The notes beneath the pieces were generated by a model that was not told the DNA's origin, did no database searches, and saw nothing but the letters and a program-made list of their open reading frames with translations. A stretch of 51,291 nucleotides of DNA. Source: an uncultured Chloroflexota bacterium (GTDB lineage Bacteria > Chloroflexota > Anaerolineae > Anaerolineales > Anaerolineaceae). This document shows positions 32,964-41,425 of this stretch, piece after piece. A program made the translations under genes and the position numbers. Within the stretch, counting starts at the first letter, position 1. Every line of letters begins with the position of its first letter. The DNA lies in assembly GCA_902786265.1 (NCBI GenBank), contig CADACE010000055.1:1-51291 (forward strand). The letters are read 5' to 3'.

Positions 32964-34055
32964 ATGAGAAAATACTACCTTGATAACATTCGCCGGGTGA
33001 CAGTGGTTTTGGTTGTGATCTATCATGTGCTTTATATGTACAACGGGGAGGGCATCCCCGGGGGATTCGGAAAGATCACAAACCTGCCTGTCCAGTATTA
33101 TGATCTGTATATGTATATCGTCTATCCCTGGTTCATGATGATCCTGTTCATCGTCTCCGGGGTCTGTTCGAGGATTTATCTCGAGAACCATTCCGAACGG
33201 GAATTCATCAAAAGCCGCACGACAAAATTGCTGGTGCCTTCAACGGTCGGACTGTTTGCCTTCCAGTTTCTGCAGGGGTATGTCAGCATGTCGCTGGGCG
33301 GTGCTTTTGAGACGATGAGCGGGATGCCCGCTTTTATCATAGGCATGATCGTTATCCTCAGCGGGATCGGAGTGCTGTGGTATATACAGATGCTGTGGCT
33401 GTTTTCTGTGCTTTTGATCCCGCTGCGGAGGCTTGAAAGGGATCGCCTGTGGAAGCTCGGCAGCAGGACGAATGTTCCGGTGCTGATCCTGATGACGGTT
33501 TTGGTTTGGGCTTCCGGGCAGGTCCTCAACACCCCGGTGATCGTTGTCTACCGCTTCGGTCTGTATGCTTTGTCCTTCCTGACGGGGTATTTTATTTTCT
33601 CGCATGAGGAAGTGATCGGGAGACTGAAAAGGGCTTGTGTGCCGGTGATCATGGCAGCGGCGGTGCTGGGTACGGCTTTCTGCATTGTGTATTTCGGCCG
33701 GAATTTTGCGGATGCGCCGGTCAACCGTTCGCCGCTTTTTCTCGGATATGGCTGGATCGCCTGTCTGGCGGTCCTGGGAGGAATGTCAAAATTTGCCGAT
33801 TTTGAAAATGATCTCACCCGCCGGATGGGGAAGAGAAGCTTCGGACTGTATGTGTTCCATTATCTGTGCATCAGTTCCGTAGCTCTGTTTATCGCGAAAA
33901 AGGGGATCCTGCCCGCGGGGATCATTTATCTTCTCAGTTTCACAGCGGCGTTTGCCGGTTCTTACGCACTGAACGCTGTGATCTCGCGGCTGCCCTTTTT
34001 CCGGTGGGCGGTATTGGGGATCACTACGATAAAGGATGATAAAAATGTTTCGTGA
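32964..34055 (+). CDS. Membrane acyltransferase (acyltransferase 3 family)
   Basis: A 363-residue protein with about ten membrane helices. The N-terminal MRKYYLDNIRRVTVVLVVIYH matches the acyltransferase 3 signature, where the His is the putative catalytic residue. These enzymes acylate sugars or surface polymers (OafA/NolL-like). FIVSGVCSRIYLENHSEREF and the final RMGKRSFGLYVFHYLC block are also typical. The ATG at 32964 puts the signature at the N-terminus; a longer frame from 32877 lacks support. Its 3' end overlaps the HTH-AbrB gene by 11 bp. Confidence 0.88.
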   Translation: MRKYYLDNIRRVTVVLVVIYHVLYMYNGEGIPGGFGKITNLPVQYYDLYMYIVYPWFMMILFIVSGVCSRIYLENHSEREFIKSRTTKLLVPSTVGLFAFQFLQGYVSMSLGGAFETMSGMPAFIIGMIVILSGIGVLWYIQMLWLFSVLLIPLRRLERDRLWKLGSRTNVPVLILMTVLVWASGQVLNTPVIVVYRFGLYALSFLTGYFIFSHEEVIGRLKRACVPVIMAAAVLGTAFCIVYFGRNFADAPVNRSPLFLGYGWIACLAVLGGMSKFADFENDLTRRMGKRSFGLYVFHYLCISSVALFIAKKGILPAGIIYLLSFTAAFAGSYALNAVISRLPFFRWAVLGITTIKDDKNVS

Positions 34056-34470
34056 AAATCTGATCCGTTTACGGAAAATGAAGGGACTTACGCAGGAAGC
34101 GCTCGCGGAAAAGATCGGAGTGACCCGGCAGGCGATTGCAAAATGGGAGGCGGGGGAAACGATACCGGATCTGGAACGAGCCCGTCTGATCGCTGATGTG
34201 ATGGGCGTTTCTCTGGATGATCTTTCCGGTTTTGAACCGGCGGAGAACTTGGGCTTCACGATCCCGCCGAAGGGCAAACATGTTTTTGGTGTCGTGACTG
34301 TCGGCGAAAAGGGCCAGATCGTCATCCCAGTCAAAGCACGGAAGATTTTTCATATTGCTCCGGGAGATCAGCTGATCGTGCTGGGGGATGAATCCCAGGG
34401 ACTGGCGCTCCTCAAATCGGAGAGCTTTCTGCAGCTGGCGGATATGATTAGGGCATCAGCCGAAAAATGA
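34045..34470 (+). CDS. XRE-type HTH plus AbrB-domain transcriptional regulator
   Basis: A 141-residue fusion. Residues about 4-60 are an XRE helix-turn-helix (LRKMKGLTQEALAEKIGVTRQAIAKWEAGE is its core, split here by no gaps). Residues about 83-125 are a SpoVT/AbrB swapped-hairpin DNA-binding domain (VTVGEKGQIVIPVKARKIF; HIAPGDQLIVLGDE). Two DNA-binding modules in one chain are unusual; such proteins occur in Clostridia and relatives beside membrane proteins. AAAGG lies 9 nt before the ATG at 34045; the ATG at 34036 is an alternative. It overlaps the acyltransferase gene, suggesting it regulates that gene or the operon. Confidence 0.9.
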   Translation: MFRENLIRLRKMKGLTQEALAEKIGVTRQAIAKWEAGETIPDLERARLIADVMGVSLDDLSGFEPAENLGFTIPPKGKHVFGVVTVGEKGQIVIPVKARKIFHIAPGDQLIVLGDESQGLALLKSESFLQLADMIRASAEK

Positions 34471-34477
34471 CAGGTTT

Positions 34478-34708
34478 ATGAAATTTCTGAGGGTAACTGA
34501 TTTTCAACAGGAAGAGGATTGCTTTTACCAATCGTTAAGTGAAGATTATCCGGATAAATATAATTGGAAAGTAAATGAAAGAAGAGACCCGGATTGGCAG
34601 CTCGATCAGCGGGATCCAAACCACCCGGAAATCGTACCCGGGCCATTCCTCGATTATTTTATCAGAGATGAATGTTATGACGGCACAGATGCACCATATC
34701 TTTATTGA
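34478..34708 (+). CDS. Small hypothetical protein
   Basis: A 76-codon frame starting 7 bp after the HTH-AbrB stop, with weak ACAGG upstream. It is rich in Asp, Tyr and Pro (YPDKYNWKVNERRDPDWQLD). No family is recognised. A second frame overlaps its 3' half and continues into the CHAP-like gene, so a frameshifted longer protein is possible. Kept because of tight spacing in an apparent operon. Confidence 0.35.
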   Translation: MKFLRVTDFQQEEDCFYQSLSEDYPDKYNWKVNERRDPDWQLDQRDPNHPEIVPGPFLDYFIRDECYDGTDAPYLY

Positions 34709-34760
34709 TAAGCCATTCGGCAAATTCATATTTGTCGATATCGGGATCAGCGGGGAGCAT

Positions 34761-35285
34761 ATGAAAAAAGCAACGAGAGAACATATGGCGGAGGTTGCGA
34801 AGAAGATGGCGCAGATACCGTTTCACGGAGCGGTTGACGGTTTGGAATCAAATCTTGCGCCTATCGTGCGGGCATTTCCGACCTGGAGTCTCAGAGAAGC
34901 GGACGGTTTGTGGTGTGCGGCGTTTGTATATTATTGCTGCAGAGAAGCGGGGTTCGGGATCCCGTACAGACCCGGAGAATGTAAAACCTGTCATCTGGCA
35001 GCCTGCCTCGGTTGGGAGGAGTTTGCCCTCAGCGATCCGCGGATAGAATATCATAAGGGAGCGGAGGGTTATGTTCCGGAAGCGGGTGACATCGTTATCT
35101 ATGACAGGGTTTTCGAGAACAAAGAGCACGACCATATGGGGATCATTCTCGAGAAACGGGAACATTCGTTTCTTGCCGCGGAAGGAAATATCAACAACGT
35201 ATCCGGAATCATCCGGCGATCCATCGGCGAGCATATCCGGGCCTATATCAGAATTCCGGACGGATATCAATACAAAGCAGAGTAA
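34761..35285 (+). CDS. CHAP-domain amidase/peptidase-like protein
   Basis: A 174-residue protein with a CHAP (NlpC/P60-like) core. The catalytic Cys is in DGLWCAAFVYYCCREAGFG, the His in HDHMGIILE and a polar third residue in AAEGNINN. PEAGDIVIYDR is the conserved strand before the His. CHAP enzymes usually cleave peptidoglycan amide bonds. No signal peptide is seen, so it would be cytoplasmic or exported by another route. The ATG at 34761 has GGGGAG upstream; the frame stays open further upstream to 34575. It is cotranscribed with the regulator or independent; no promoter is clear. Confidence 0.75.
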   Translation: MKKATREHMAEVAKKMAQIPFHGAVDGLESNLAPIVRAFPTWSLREADGLWCAAFVYYCCREAGFGIPYRPGECKTCHLAACLGWEEFALSDPRIEYHKGAEGYVPEAGDIVIYDRVFENKEHDHMGIILEKREHSFLAAEGNINNVSGIIRRSIGEHIRAYIRIPDGYQYKAE

Positions 35286-35349
35286 TACGATCCCGGTTTG
35301 CTGCTCTGTTTAGCACATCGGGATTTGTTAAGAAGAAGGAAAGAAGAAT

Positions 35350-36465
35350 ATGAATATCCTGATCGTATGCGGAGAATATTTCAACAAAAGCAATGGCCTT
35401 TCCATATCTACACAGCGTTTTGTGAGGGAGTTCAAAAAATCCGGGGATAACGTGCGTATTCTTTCCATGGATCGCGGCGGAGAGCCCGATTACGCTGTTT
35501 CTGTAATGAAAGTGCCGCTTGTTGAAGGCATTATGGATCGACAAAACTATCATTTTGCACAGCTGGATGCCGGGGTTGTGAGAGAAGCGCTTGCATGGGC
35601 TGAGATTGTTCACATCGAAGACCCTTTCCCATTAAGTGTGCAGACTGCAAAAATGGCAAACAGGCGTCATCTTCCTATAACAGGGACATTTCATCTGTAT
35701 CCTGAGAATATGACGGCATCTGTGCCGATTTTTGATTTCAAGATTTCCAATCGAAATATTCTGAACGTGTTTCGATGGGGTGTGTTTCAATACTGCTACG
35801 CCATTCAGTGTCCGACAGAAAAGGTGAAGCAGAGGCTTGAAAAATGCGGATACAAATCAAAGCTGTTTGTCATTTCCAACGGCATACCCTCTGAATTCAT
35901 CGCGGACAACTATACAGAGAAGCACAATACGCTTTTTACCGTTATCAGCACTGGAAGATACTCGAATGAAAAAGATCAAACCACATTGATCCGCGCAATC
36001 GCCGGGTCGAAGTACGCAAAACAGATTCAGTTGATCCTCGCAGGTCGCGGCCCACTTGAGGAAAAGTACAAATCTCTCGGTGAGACTTTGCCAAATCCCC
36101 CGATCATGCAGTTTTATAGTCAGGATGAATTAAGGAGAACGGTCAGCAATGCGGATCTTTATGTTCATTGCGCCAATGTTGAAATAGAGGGCATGGGATG
36201 CATGGAAGCCTTTGCACGGGGGACGGTTCCCGTTATTGCGGAAAGTGAGCTTTCATCTACTTCGGTTTATGCCCTGACAGAAGAAAACCGATACAAAGCC
36301 GGGTGTGTCGAAGAATTGTCCCGGAAGATAGACTATTGGTTTGAGAACAGGGAGCGGTTAGCAGAAACGGGAGAACGCTATATCAAGCTGGCACGCTCAC
36401 TCTCGGTCGAACGATCGGCACTCCGTGTACGGGAGATGATGCTGGAAGCAATTCAGGCTGTGTAA
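35350..36465 (+). CDS. Glycosyltransferase family 4 protein
   Basis: A 371-residue GT-B fold enzyme. The N-domain begins ILIVCGEYFNKSNGLSISTQ. HIEDPFPLSVQTAKMA and ITGTFHLYPENM follow. In the C-domain, TVISTGRYSNEKDQTTLIRA is the standard sugar-nucleotide domain entry, and VEIEGMGCMEAFARGTVPVI is the E-x7-E region. It probably transfers a sugar to a lipid or polymer in envelope assembly. AGGAAAGAAG precedes the ATG. No other glycan genes are adjacent except the acyltransferase at 32964, which might act on the same product. Confidence 0.9.
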   Translation: MNILIVCGEYFNKSNGLSISTQRFVREFKKSGDNVRILSMDRGGEPDYAVSVMKVPLVEGIMDRQNYHFAQLDAGVVREALAWAEIVHIEDPFPLSVQTAKMANRRHLPITGTFHLYPENMTASVPIFDFKISNRNILNVFRWGVFQYCYAIQCPTEKVKQRLEKCGYKSKLFVISNGIPSEFIADNYTEKHNTLFTVISTGRYSNEKDQTTLIRAIAGSKYAKQIQLILAGRGPLEEKYKSLGETLPNPPIMQFYSQDELRRTVSNADLYVHCANVEIEGMGCMEAFARGTVPVIAESELSSTSVYALTEENRYKAGCVEELSRKIDYWFENRERLAETGERYIKLARSLSVERSALRVREMMLEAIQAV

Positions 36466-36550
36466 ACAGGAATTTGATTATACGTCAAATTCATTTTTGC
36501 CGTGTTCTTGTAAATGTATAAATACAGCCTTTGCAGATCATATCGGTCCG

Positions 36551-36610
36551 CAGAAAGCATCAGGAAAGGGCACTGCGCGGGCAGAGGTGATTACTCCTGT
36601 TACCTCCGGT
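36551..36610 (+). repeat. About 58-bp dispersed repeat, copy 2
   Basis: It begins GAAAGCATCAGGAAAGGGCA and contains GGGCAGAGGTGATTAC. It aligns with 32457-32515. It lies between the convergent glycosyltransferase and MFS genes, where no separate terminator is visible. Confidence 0.55.
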
Positions 36611-36654
36611 TCCCGGCAGTTCCGAAAATAATGAGTTAAAACAGGTCACTTCGA

Positions 36655-37803
36655 CTAAGGCTTTCTGACGATATCGGATAACTCCAGCAGGCCGATATTC
36701 AGGACTGCAAACACCAAAAGGTAATACGGCATGATTCCCATACCATTGTGCTGCTGAAGATGTCCGAACACCATTGGCATAAGTGTGCTGCCTGTATAAG
36801 CCGCAGCCATTTGCAGCCCGATGACAGCAGCACTGTATTTTCTTCCGAATTTGTCCGGAGCCATGTGCTGGATCGCAGGATAGACAGGTCCCATACCTGT
36901 GCCGATAATCACGAAGCCGACAGCAGCAGGTATATGCCCGGAAAGCGGCAGAATGACCAGGATAATACCGACAATTTCAAGCAGAACACCGACCCGGATC
37001 AGCGTTTTATCACCAAGCCTGTCCGAAACAAATCCAGAGATCAGCCTGCCGAACATCAATCCCCCGAAAATCAAAGACCCAAAAGAAGCAACGGTTTCTT
37101 TGGAAAGCCCGGGTTTCATATCTGCGAAATAACTGGGTGTCCACAGAAAACAGGTTGCTTCGGCAGCACAGTAGGCAAAAAAGGCGATCAGCGTGAGCAC
37201 CACCCCGGGAACCTTCAATGTTTCATCGATTCCGGCGGAATCTTCATTGCTTTCATTGCCGGAGGCCTTGTTTCGATTCCATAACGACAGAGAAAGTACA
37301 CAGACGATCAGGATCACGATCTGAATGCAGGCGGTCCATCGGTATCCCTCATTCCAGCGGGCAACCTTCAAAGCCAGACTCATGATCATGGGACTGATGA
37401 CCGCACCGATACCATAGAAACAATGCAGAAAATTCATCACGGAAGATGGGTAATTGCTGGCTACATAATGGTTTACGGAGGCATCGATCGCACCCGCACC
37501 AAGCCCGTATGGAACCGCAAAAATGAAGAGCATGGGATAGCTGTCCGCAGTGGAAAAGCCGAAAAGTCCGAGAACCGTCAGGAAAATGGAGATGACAACG
37601 ATATATTTGGTGTGATATTTTTTGATCAGCCGCGGACTCAACAGCGCGGAAATGATGGTCATGAAAGAGATTGTCATGGAAACGTATCCGGCGTAAGATG
37701 AAAGAACATTGAATTCCTTCTGCATCATGGGCCACCCGGAGCCCAGCAGGGAGTCCGGAAGTCCGAGACTGATGAAAATGAGATAAATAACTGCCAATAA
37801 CAT
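36655..37803 (-). CDS. MFS transporter
   Basis: A 382-residue transporter with about 12 helices. It has the sugar/FucP-like opening LIFISLGLPDSLLGSGWPMM and SPRLIKKYHTKY. The central GRLISGFVSDRLGDKT loop is the duplicated MFS motif A. GPVYPAIQHMAPDKFG resembles the FucP/YfkF-like branch. It probably moves a sugar or small organic solute. AGGAG lies about 11 nt upstream. It is divergent from the AraC gene at 37931, its likely regulator. Confidence 0.9.
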   Translation of the reverse strand: MLLAVIYLIFISLGLPDSLLGSGWPMMQKEFNVLSSYAGYVSMTISFMTIISALLSPRLIKKYHTKYIVVISIFLTVLGLFGFSTADSYPMLFIFAVPYGLGAGAIDASVNHYVASNYPSSVMNFLHCFYGIGAVISPMIMSLALKVARWNEGYRWTACIQIVILIVCVLSLSLWNRNKASGNESNEDSAGIDETLKVPGVVLTLIAFFAYCAAEATCFLWTPSYFADMKPGLSKETVASFGSLIFGGLMFGRLISGFVSDRLGDKTLIRVGVLLEIVGIILVILPLSGHIPAAVGFVIIGTGMGPVYPAIQHMAPDKFGRKYSAAVIGLQMAAAYTGSTLMPMVFGHLQQHNGMGIMPYYLLVFAVLNIGLLELSDIVRKP

Positions 37804-37930
37804 TGCGATAGCCGCTCCTGTCGTTTTATTCTTAAATGGGATTATATCTTATTCAATAATTAAATTATAGAAATATAAAGTCATACTTTCTGATATCTAT
37901 AGTACAATATCGTCATAACTAAGGATCATT

Positions 37931-38827
37931 ATGGCATTAAGTATTTCAGTTGATAAAGTTGATGAAAACGGAAAAGAGATACTGACCTACGGTACAAAAG
38001 AATTTCCCATTGCTTTTTTTGATGATGACCTGACAAAAGTTATGGTTCCCTGGCACTGGCATGACGAACTTGAAATCGTTCTTATCATTGAAGGCACTGT
38101 CTCCATGAAGATCGCCGGCAGAGAATTTGAATTAAATCCCGGGGAAGGATATTTTGCGAACAGCAGCATTCTGCATTCTGCCGAACTGAAAACTCACTCA
38201 GGACATCAGCATGCCCTTGTCTTCAGCCCGAAAATTATATCGCAGGCAGCTGATTTGGTTTGGAAAACCTGTGTTGATCCGGTTCTGAATAACCCGGAAA
38301 TCCCCTTTGTACGTTTGGATCCGGTGATCAACTGGCAGAAAGAAATAATTAAGCTTTCTGAAAAAGCGTGGGAATCCGGCGCGTATGAAAAGGAGCTTTA
38401 CCCGCTGACAGTGCGCGAATCACTGACACATGTATTGTTTATTCTTTCCGAACATACAGAAAGCTATGAAAACAAATCGTTCAATTCGCAAAAGGAGTTA
38501 CAGGATGAATTCAGGACGAAAAAAACGCTGAGCTATATCGAAAAGAATTATACTTCCCCAATCACGATCAATGATATAGCAAAAAGCGCAGACATCAGTG
38601 TAAGTACCTGTCTGCGCCTTTTCAAAGAAGTTCTTCATACGACACCTATAAATTTTCTGATTAAATTCAGACTCCAAAAAGCGATCCAGATCCTGATTTC
38701 TGATCCCCAAAAAGCCATTTCCGAAGCGGCTTTTCAATGCGGCTTTTCAGACGCGAGCTATTTCAACCGCTGTTTCCGGAAAGAATACAAGACCACGCCC
38801 ACTGAATATTTGAAGCGAATTCATTAA
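37931..38827 (+). CDS. AraC family regulator with cupin sensor domain
   Basis: A 298-residue regulator. The N-terminal cupin (WHWHDELEIVLIIEGTVSMK; FELNPGEGYFANSSILHS) is an AraC-type ligand pocket. The C-terminal HTH_18 pair is at about 200-298 (ITINDIAKSADISVSTCLRL; FQCGFSDASYFNRCFRKEYK). It is divergent from the MFS gene across a 127-bp promoter region, so it likely activates that transporter in response to its substrate. AAGGAT lies 4 nt before the ATG. Confidence 0.92.
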   Translation: MALSISVDKVDENGKEILTYGTKEFPIAFFDDDLTKVMVPWHWHDELEIVLIIEGTVSMKIAGREFELNPGEGYFANSSILHSAELKTHSGHQHALVFSPKIISQAADLVWKTCVDPVLNNPEIPFVRLDPVINWQKEIIKLSEKAWESGAYEKELYPLTVRESLTHVLFILSEHTESYENKSFNSQKELQDEFRTKKTLSYIEKNYTSPITINDIAKSADISVSTCLRLFKEVLHTTPINFLIKFRLQKAIQILISDPQKAISEAAFQCGFSDASYFNRCFRKEYKTTPTEYLKRIH

Positions 38828-38970
38828 TGGAATCGCCGAAAAATGTTCCTTTGTAGCTGATGGACAGATTTGTTCACAGTCCAGGCAACTGCTTGAGGAA
38901 ATAATTTTTTGACTTTTCAAAATAAGTTTGAAATCCCGGGAAGCACCGGGCCTGTTTCCGGGGTTTTACG

Positions 38971-39882
38971 CTATTTGTTTCTTTTTCCGCTGTTTCCGGT
39001 GCCCCTGACTTCTTCATGGTAAAAATAATCCACGATTGTCGGGTGTCCCTGGGGTACTCTTTCGTATGGCGTTTCGTTATCCACAAACTGGCAGTTATTC
39101 ACTCGGGCCATCTCTTCAGCTTTTTGCTCAAGCATCCGGAAATAACTTCGGTTCTTTTTGTTATAGATCATTTCATATAAAGGGAATAATTCTGGGTGTT
39201 TTTCCGCGATATATTTCATGATATCTGCCTTGAATCCGCCTCTGAGATTCAGGTTTTCAAGCCAGATGAGATCACACTGGTCCTTTGCGCGGTGAAAAAT
39301 CGCTTCGATATCGGTCAATCCGGGAAAAACAGGGGAAATAAAGCATACTGTGCGGATCCCCGCGTCATAAACCTGTTTCATTGCAGCCAGTCTTCTTTCA
39401 ATACTGACAGCTGCGTCCATGTCATTTTTGAATTCTTCATCCAGTGTGTTGACAGACCAGGATACAGTCAGCCTGTTCTTCCTGTTGATTTCCATGAGAA
39501 GATCCATATCTCTCAGGACAAGGTCTGACTTTGTGCAGATCAGTATATCCGCGCCGCTGTCTTTCAGTTCCGTAAGGAGCTGTCTGGTCTTCCGGTATCT
39601 TTCCTCAAGCGGATTATATCCATCCGTTACTGTACCGATTATGATCTTTTGACCGGCATATTTTTTCGGATTTGCAATCACCGGCCAGTCTTTAACATCC
39701 ATGAAAGTTCCCCAGTCTTCGGTATGCCCGGTAAAGCGTTTCATGAAAGACGCGTAACAGTATTTGCATGCATGCGGACAGCCTACATAGGGATTGACTG
39801 AGTATCCGCCCAACGGCGTATTTGATTTTGTCATCACGCCTTTTGTCGTAACATGATCTACTTTGATAATCGGCTGTTCCAT
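38971..39882 (-). CDS. Radical SAM protein, spore-photoproduct-lyase-like (mobile pair B)
   Basis: A 303-residue radical SAM enzyme with cluster motif CPHACKYC (Cys35, Cys39, Cys42). VNPYVGCPHACKYCYA, IIGTVTDGYNPLEER, TKSDLVLRDMDLL and ISPVFPGLTDIE are shared with SPL-like proteins. The TIM-barrel is intact; no substrate-binding domain is obvious. It overlaps the upstream radical SAM gene by 25 bp and shares the MarR-led operon. The set matches the families NCBI names as the radical SAM mobile pair (A, B and a MarR regulator), which has no known reaction. Confidence 0.9.
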   Translation of the reverse strand: MEQPIIKVDHVTTKGVMTKSNTPLGGYSVNPYVGCPHACKYCYASFMKRFTGHTEDWGTFMDVKDWPVIANPKKYAGQKIIIGTVTDGYNPLEERYRKTRQLLTELKDSGADILICTKSDLVLRDMDLLMEINRKNRLTVSWSVNTLDEEFKNDMDAAVSIERRLAAMKQVYDAGIRTVCFISPVFPGLTDIEAIFHRAKDQCDLIWLENLNLRGGFKADIMKYIAEKHPELFPLYEMIYNKKNRSYFRMLEQKAEEMARVNNCQFVDNETPYERVPQGHPTIVDYFYHEEVRGTGNSGKRNK

Positions 39883-40559
39883 TTTCTCTGTTCCTCCAGT
39901 ATGTTTTCATATTCTTCCGGTAATTCCTGAATCATATTCTCTTCCCCCATAACAGGGATAAGATCTTCTTTCCAGAAGACAGGAATGTTCAGAGCATGAG
40001 CCTGTTCAGTCAGAGAATATGCCCAGGCCGGTTCTGTTCTGACTTTCCTTCCAGCTGCTCCTGTCATGGTTCCTATGACGATCCAGTCGATTCCGGTCAG
40101 GTCTGTCTGTCCCGGATCATCAAACAGCGGTTCGAATGTCACATGATAGTGCTTCGCCTTTATATTCTCCCGAAGCGCATCAATACGCCAGAGCTCCGAT
40201 TTTCTCGTGACAGTTACGCCAAACCATGCGTTATCGAGATCTGTCGAAAACGGCAGAAGGTCCGGACGTTTGGAAAGAAAGAGAAACTGATGCTGCGGAT
40301 TTTCTTTGATCTTCGCAAAAACCTCTTCTCTCCATTCTTCCTTCCAGCCGGACAGATCACTCATTCCTGTGAGCAGAAAATTCTGAGGCCGCTGTTTTTC
40401 CATCAGGCGCATTTTCTGAGAAAAAAACTCGGGCTTAGAAAAATCCTCGATCATATGAAAACGTCTGACGTTATTCCGGGCATAACAGTACGGGCAGCCG
40501 ACCGTACAGCCGATAACCAGGTTCATGTTCTGTATCTGATCCTTTATGCAAACACTCAT
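39858..40559 (-). CDS. Radical SAM / DUF5131-like protein (mobile pair A)
   Basis: A 233-residue protein with CTVGCPYC (Cys18, Cys22, Cys25) near the N-terminus. NFLLTGMSDLSGWKEEW, FLFLSKRPDLLPF and WFGVTVTRKSELWRIDALR resemble DUF5131/phage Gp37-type radical SAM proteins. IDWIVIGTMTGAAGRK is the typical late block. Its ATG shares a base with the MarR stop (TGATG), so it is translationally coupled. It is short for a radical SAM enzyme and likely acts with the downstream partner as a pair. Confidence 0.88.
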   Translation of the reverse strand: MSVCIKDQIQNMNLVIGCTVGCPYCYARNNVRRFHMIEDFSKPEFFSQKMRLMEKQRPQNFLLTGMSDLSGWKEEWREEVFAKIKENPQHQFLFLSKRPDLLPFSTDLDNAWFGVTVTRKSELWRIDALRENIKAKHYHVTFEPLFDDPGQTDLTGIDWIVIGTMTGAAGRKVRTEPAWAYSLTEQAHALNIPVFWKEDLIPVMGEENMIQELPEEYENILEEQRKWNSRLSK

Positions 40560-40990
40560 CAGAGTTCTTCCTCTACATTTTTCAAAATTCTCTCAAGATA
40601 ACTTTCCAGCTGTTCAATTTCCTGATCACTGAAGCCTTTATAGTAAATCCTGCTCATTTCTTCAGATACGGAGTTATAATCCTCTTCCAGTCCTTTTGCC
40701 TTTTCCGTCAGATAAATCCGGATCTTCCTGCGGTCTTTATCCCCCCGGTCTCTGTAAACCAGGCCAGCGGTTTCCATTCGGTCAAGCATGCTGGTCAATG
40801 TAGTCGTGGCAAGTCCGGTCTGTCTGGAAAGTTCGCTGATGGGAACTCCGTTATCCTGCCATAAAACGTACAGGATCCTGCCCTGTGCACCGTTGAAAAC
40901 ATCGATTTTCTTTTGGTAAAGGATGCGGTCGAAGACACGGCCGCCTACCTGTTTTATCCTTGTGATCAGAAATCCTCCTGTGTTTTTCAT
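40559..40990 (-). CDS. MarR family regulator of the radical SAM pair
   Basis: A 143-residue MarR protein. The winged helix is VPISELSRQTGLATTTLTSM followed by LVYRDRGDKDRRKIRIYLTE (wing with Asp/Arg). Flanking helices form the dimer. It is the first gene of the cassette and is preceded by an AT-rich near-palindrome (41007-41034), its probable operator, so autorepression is expected. Many MarR proteins respond to phenolics or oxidants; the ligand here is unknown. Confidence 0.92.
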   Translation of the reverse strand: MKNTGGFLITRIKQVGGRVFDRILYQKKIDVFNGAQGRILYVLWQDNGVPISELSRQTGLATTTLTSMLDRMETAGLVYRDRGDKDRRKIRIYLTEKAKGLEEDYNSVSEEMSRIYYKGFSDQEIEQLESYLERILKNVEEEL

Positions 40991-41006
40991 ATCAGCGGCT
41001 CCTTTT

Positions 41007-41034
41007 TATAGTTTATATAATATTATACTATATA
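41007..41034 (-). promoter_or_regulatory. AT-rich palindrome, probable MarR operator/promoter
   Basis: TATAGT (41007-41012) and ACTATA (41027-41032) flank a central ATAATATTAT palindrome, 17 bp upstream of the MarR ATG. The position suits an operator overlapping the promoter. Confidence 0.55.
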
Positions 41035-41199
41035 GGATTATATTGTATCGATAATAATTTTTTTGAATTACATAATACTCTCAAATGTTTTTTCTATGCT
41101 TTCCTGAATCGTAAGGTTATATGAAATTCATGACAACGCGTTTTTATAAGCTGCTGTTTCTATTCTTTGCAAATGAAATTAAATGCATGCCGGAAAAAC

Positions 41200-41400
41200 A
41201 TGTCAGATTCGCTGAAGAATTGGCTCGGGGAGGGCTCCCGACGGAGGAGGAAACTGCGAAAGACCCCGCTCCGTAATGTGCAGGCTTCGCCTGATTCGGA
41301 TTCAGAGCGGGAGCCGTGCCTTCCCGCTTTCTGAGAATGTGCGTTCTTCCGCGTGTAACACGAGGACAGTTCCTTCGTTCCTCAGGAACCGTCCCCAATG
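41200..41400. repeat. GC-rich hairpin-dense intergenic region, REP-like
   Basis: Several hairpins are packed here: GGGAG/CTCCC near 41228-41239, CAGGC-TTC-GCCTG (41281-41293), AGCGGGA/TCCCGCT (41306-41312 with 41322-41328) and GGACAGTTCCT/AGGAACCGTCC (41364-41374 with 41384-41394). The last resembles the GGGGACGGTTC-type REP sequences linked to REP-associated transposases. An 84-codon minus frame through it is judged spurious. It follows the rlmN stop at 41426 and lies upstream of the MarR promoter. Confidence 0.5.
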
Positions 41401-41425
41401 GTTCTCAGTATGCGTAACTGCAATA

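Noticed and set aside
41144..41398. 84-codon minus-strand frame in the hairpin-dense region
   Set aside because: Ser/Gly/Pro-rich translation of repetitive structured DNA, no ribosome site; typical spurious product of an interspersed repeat.
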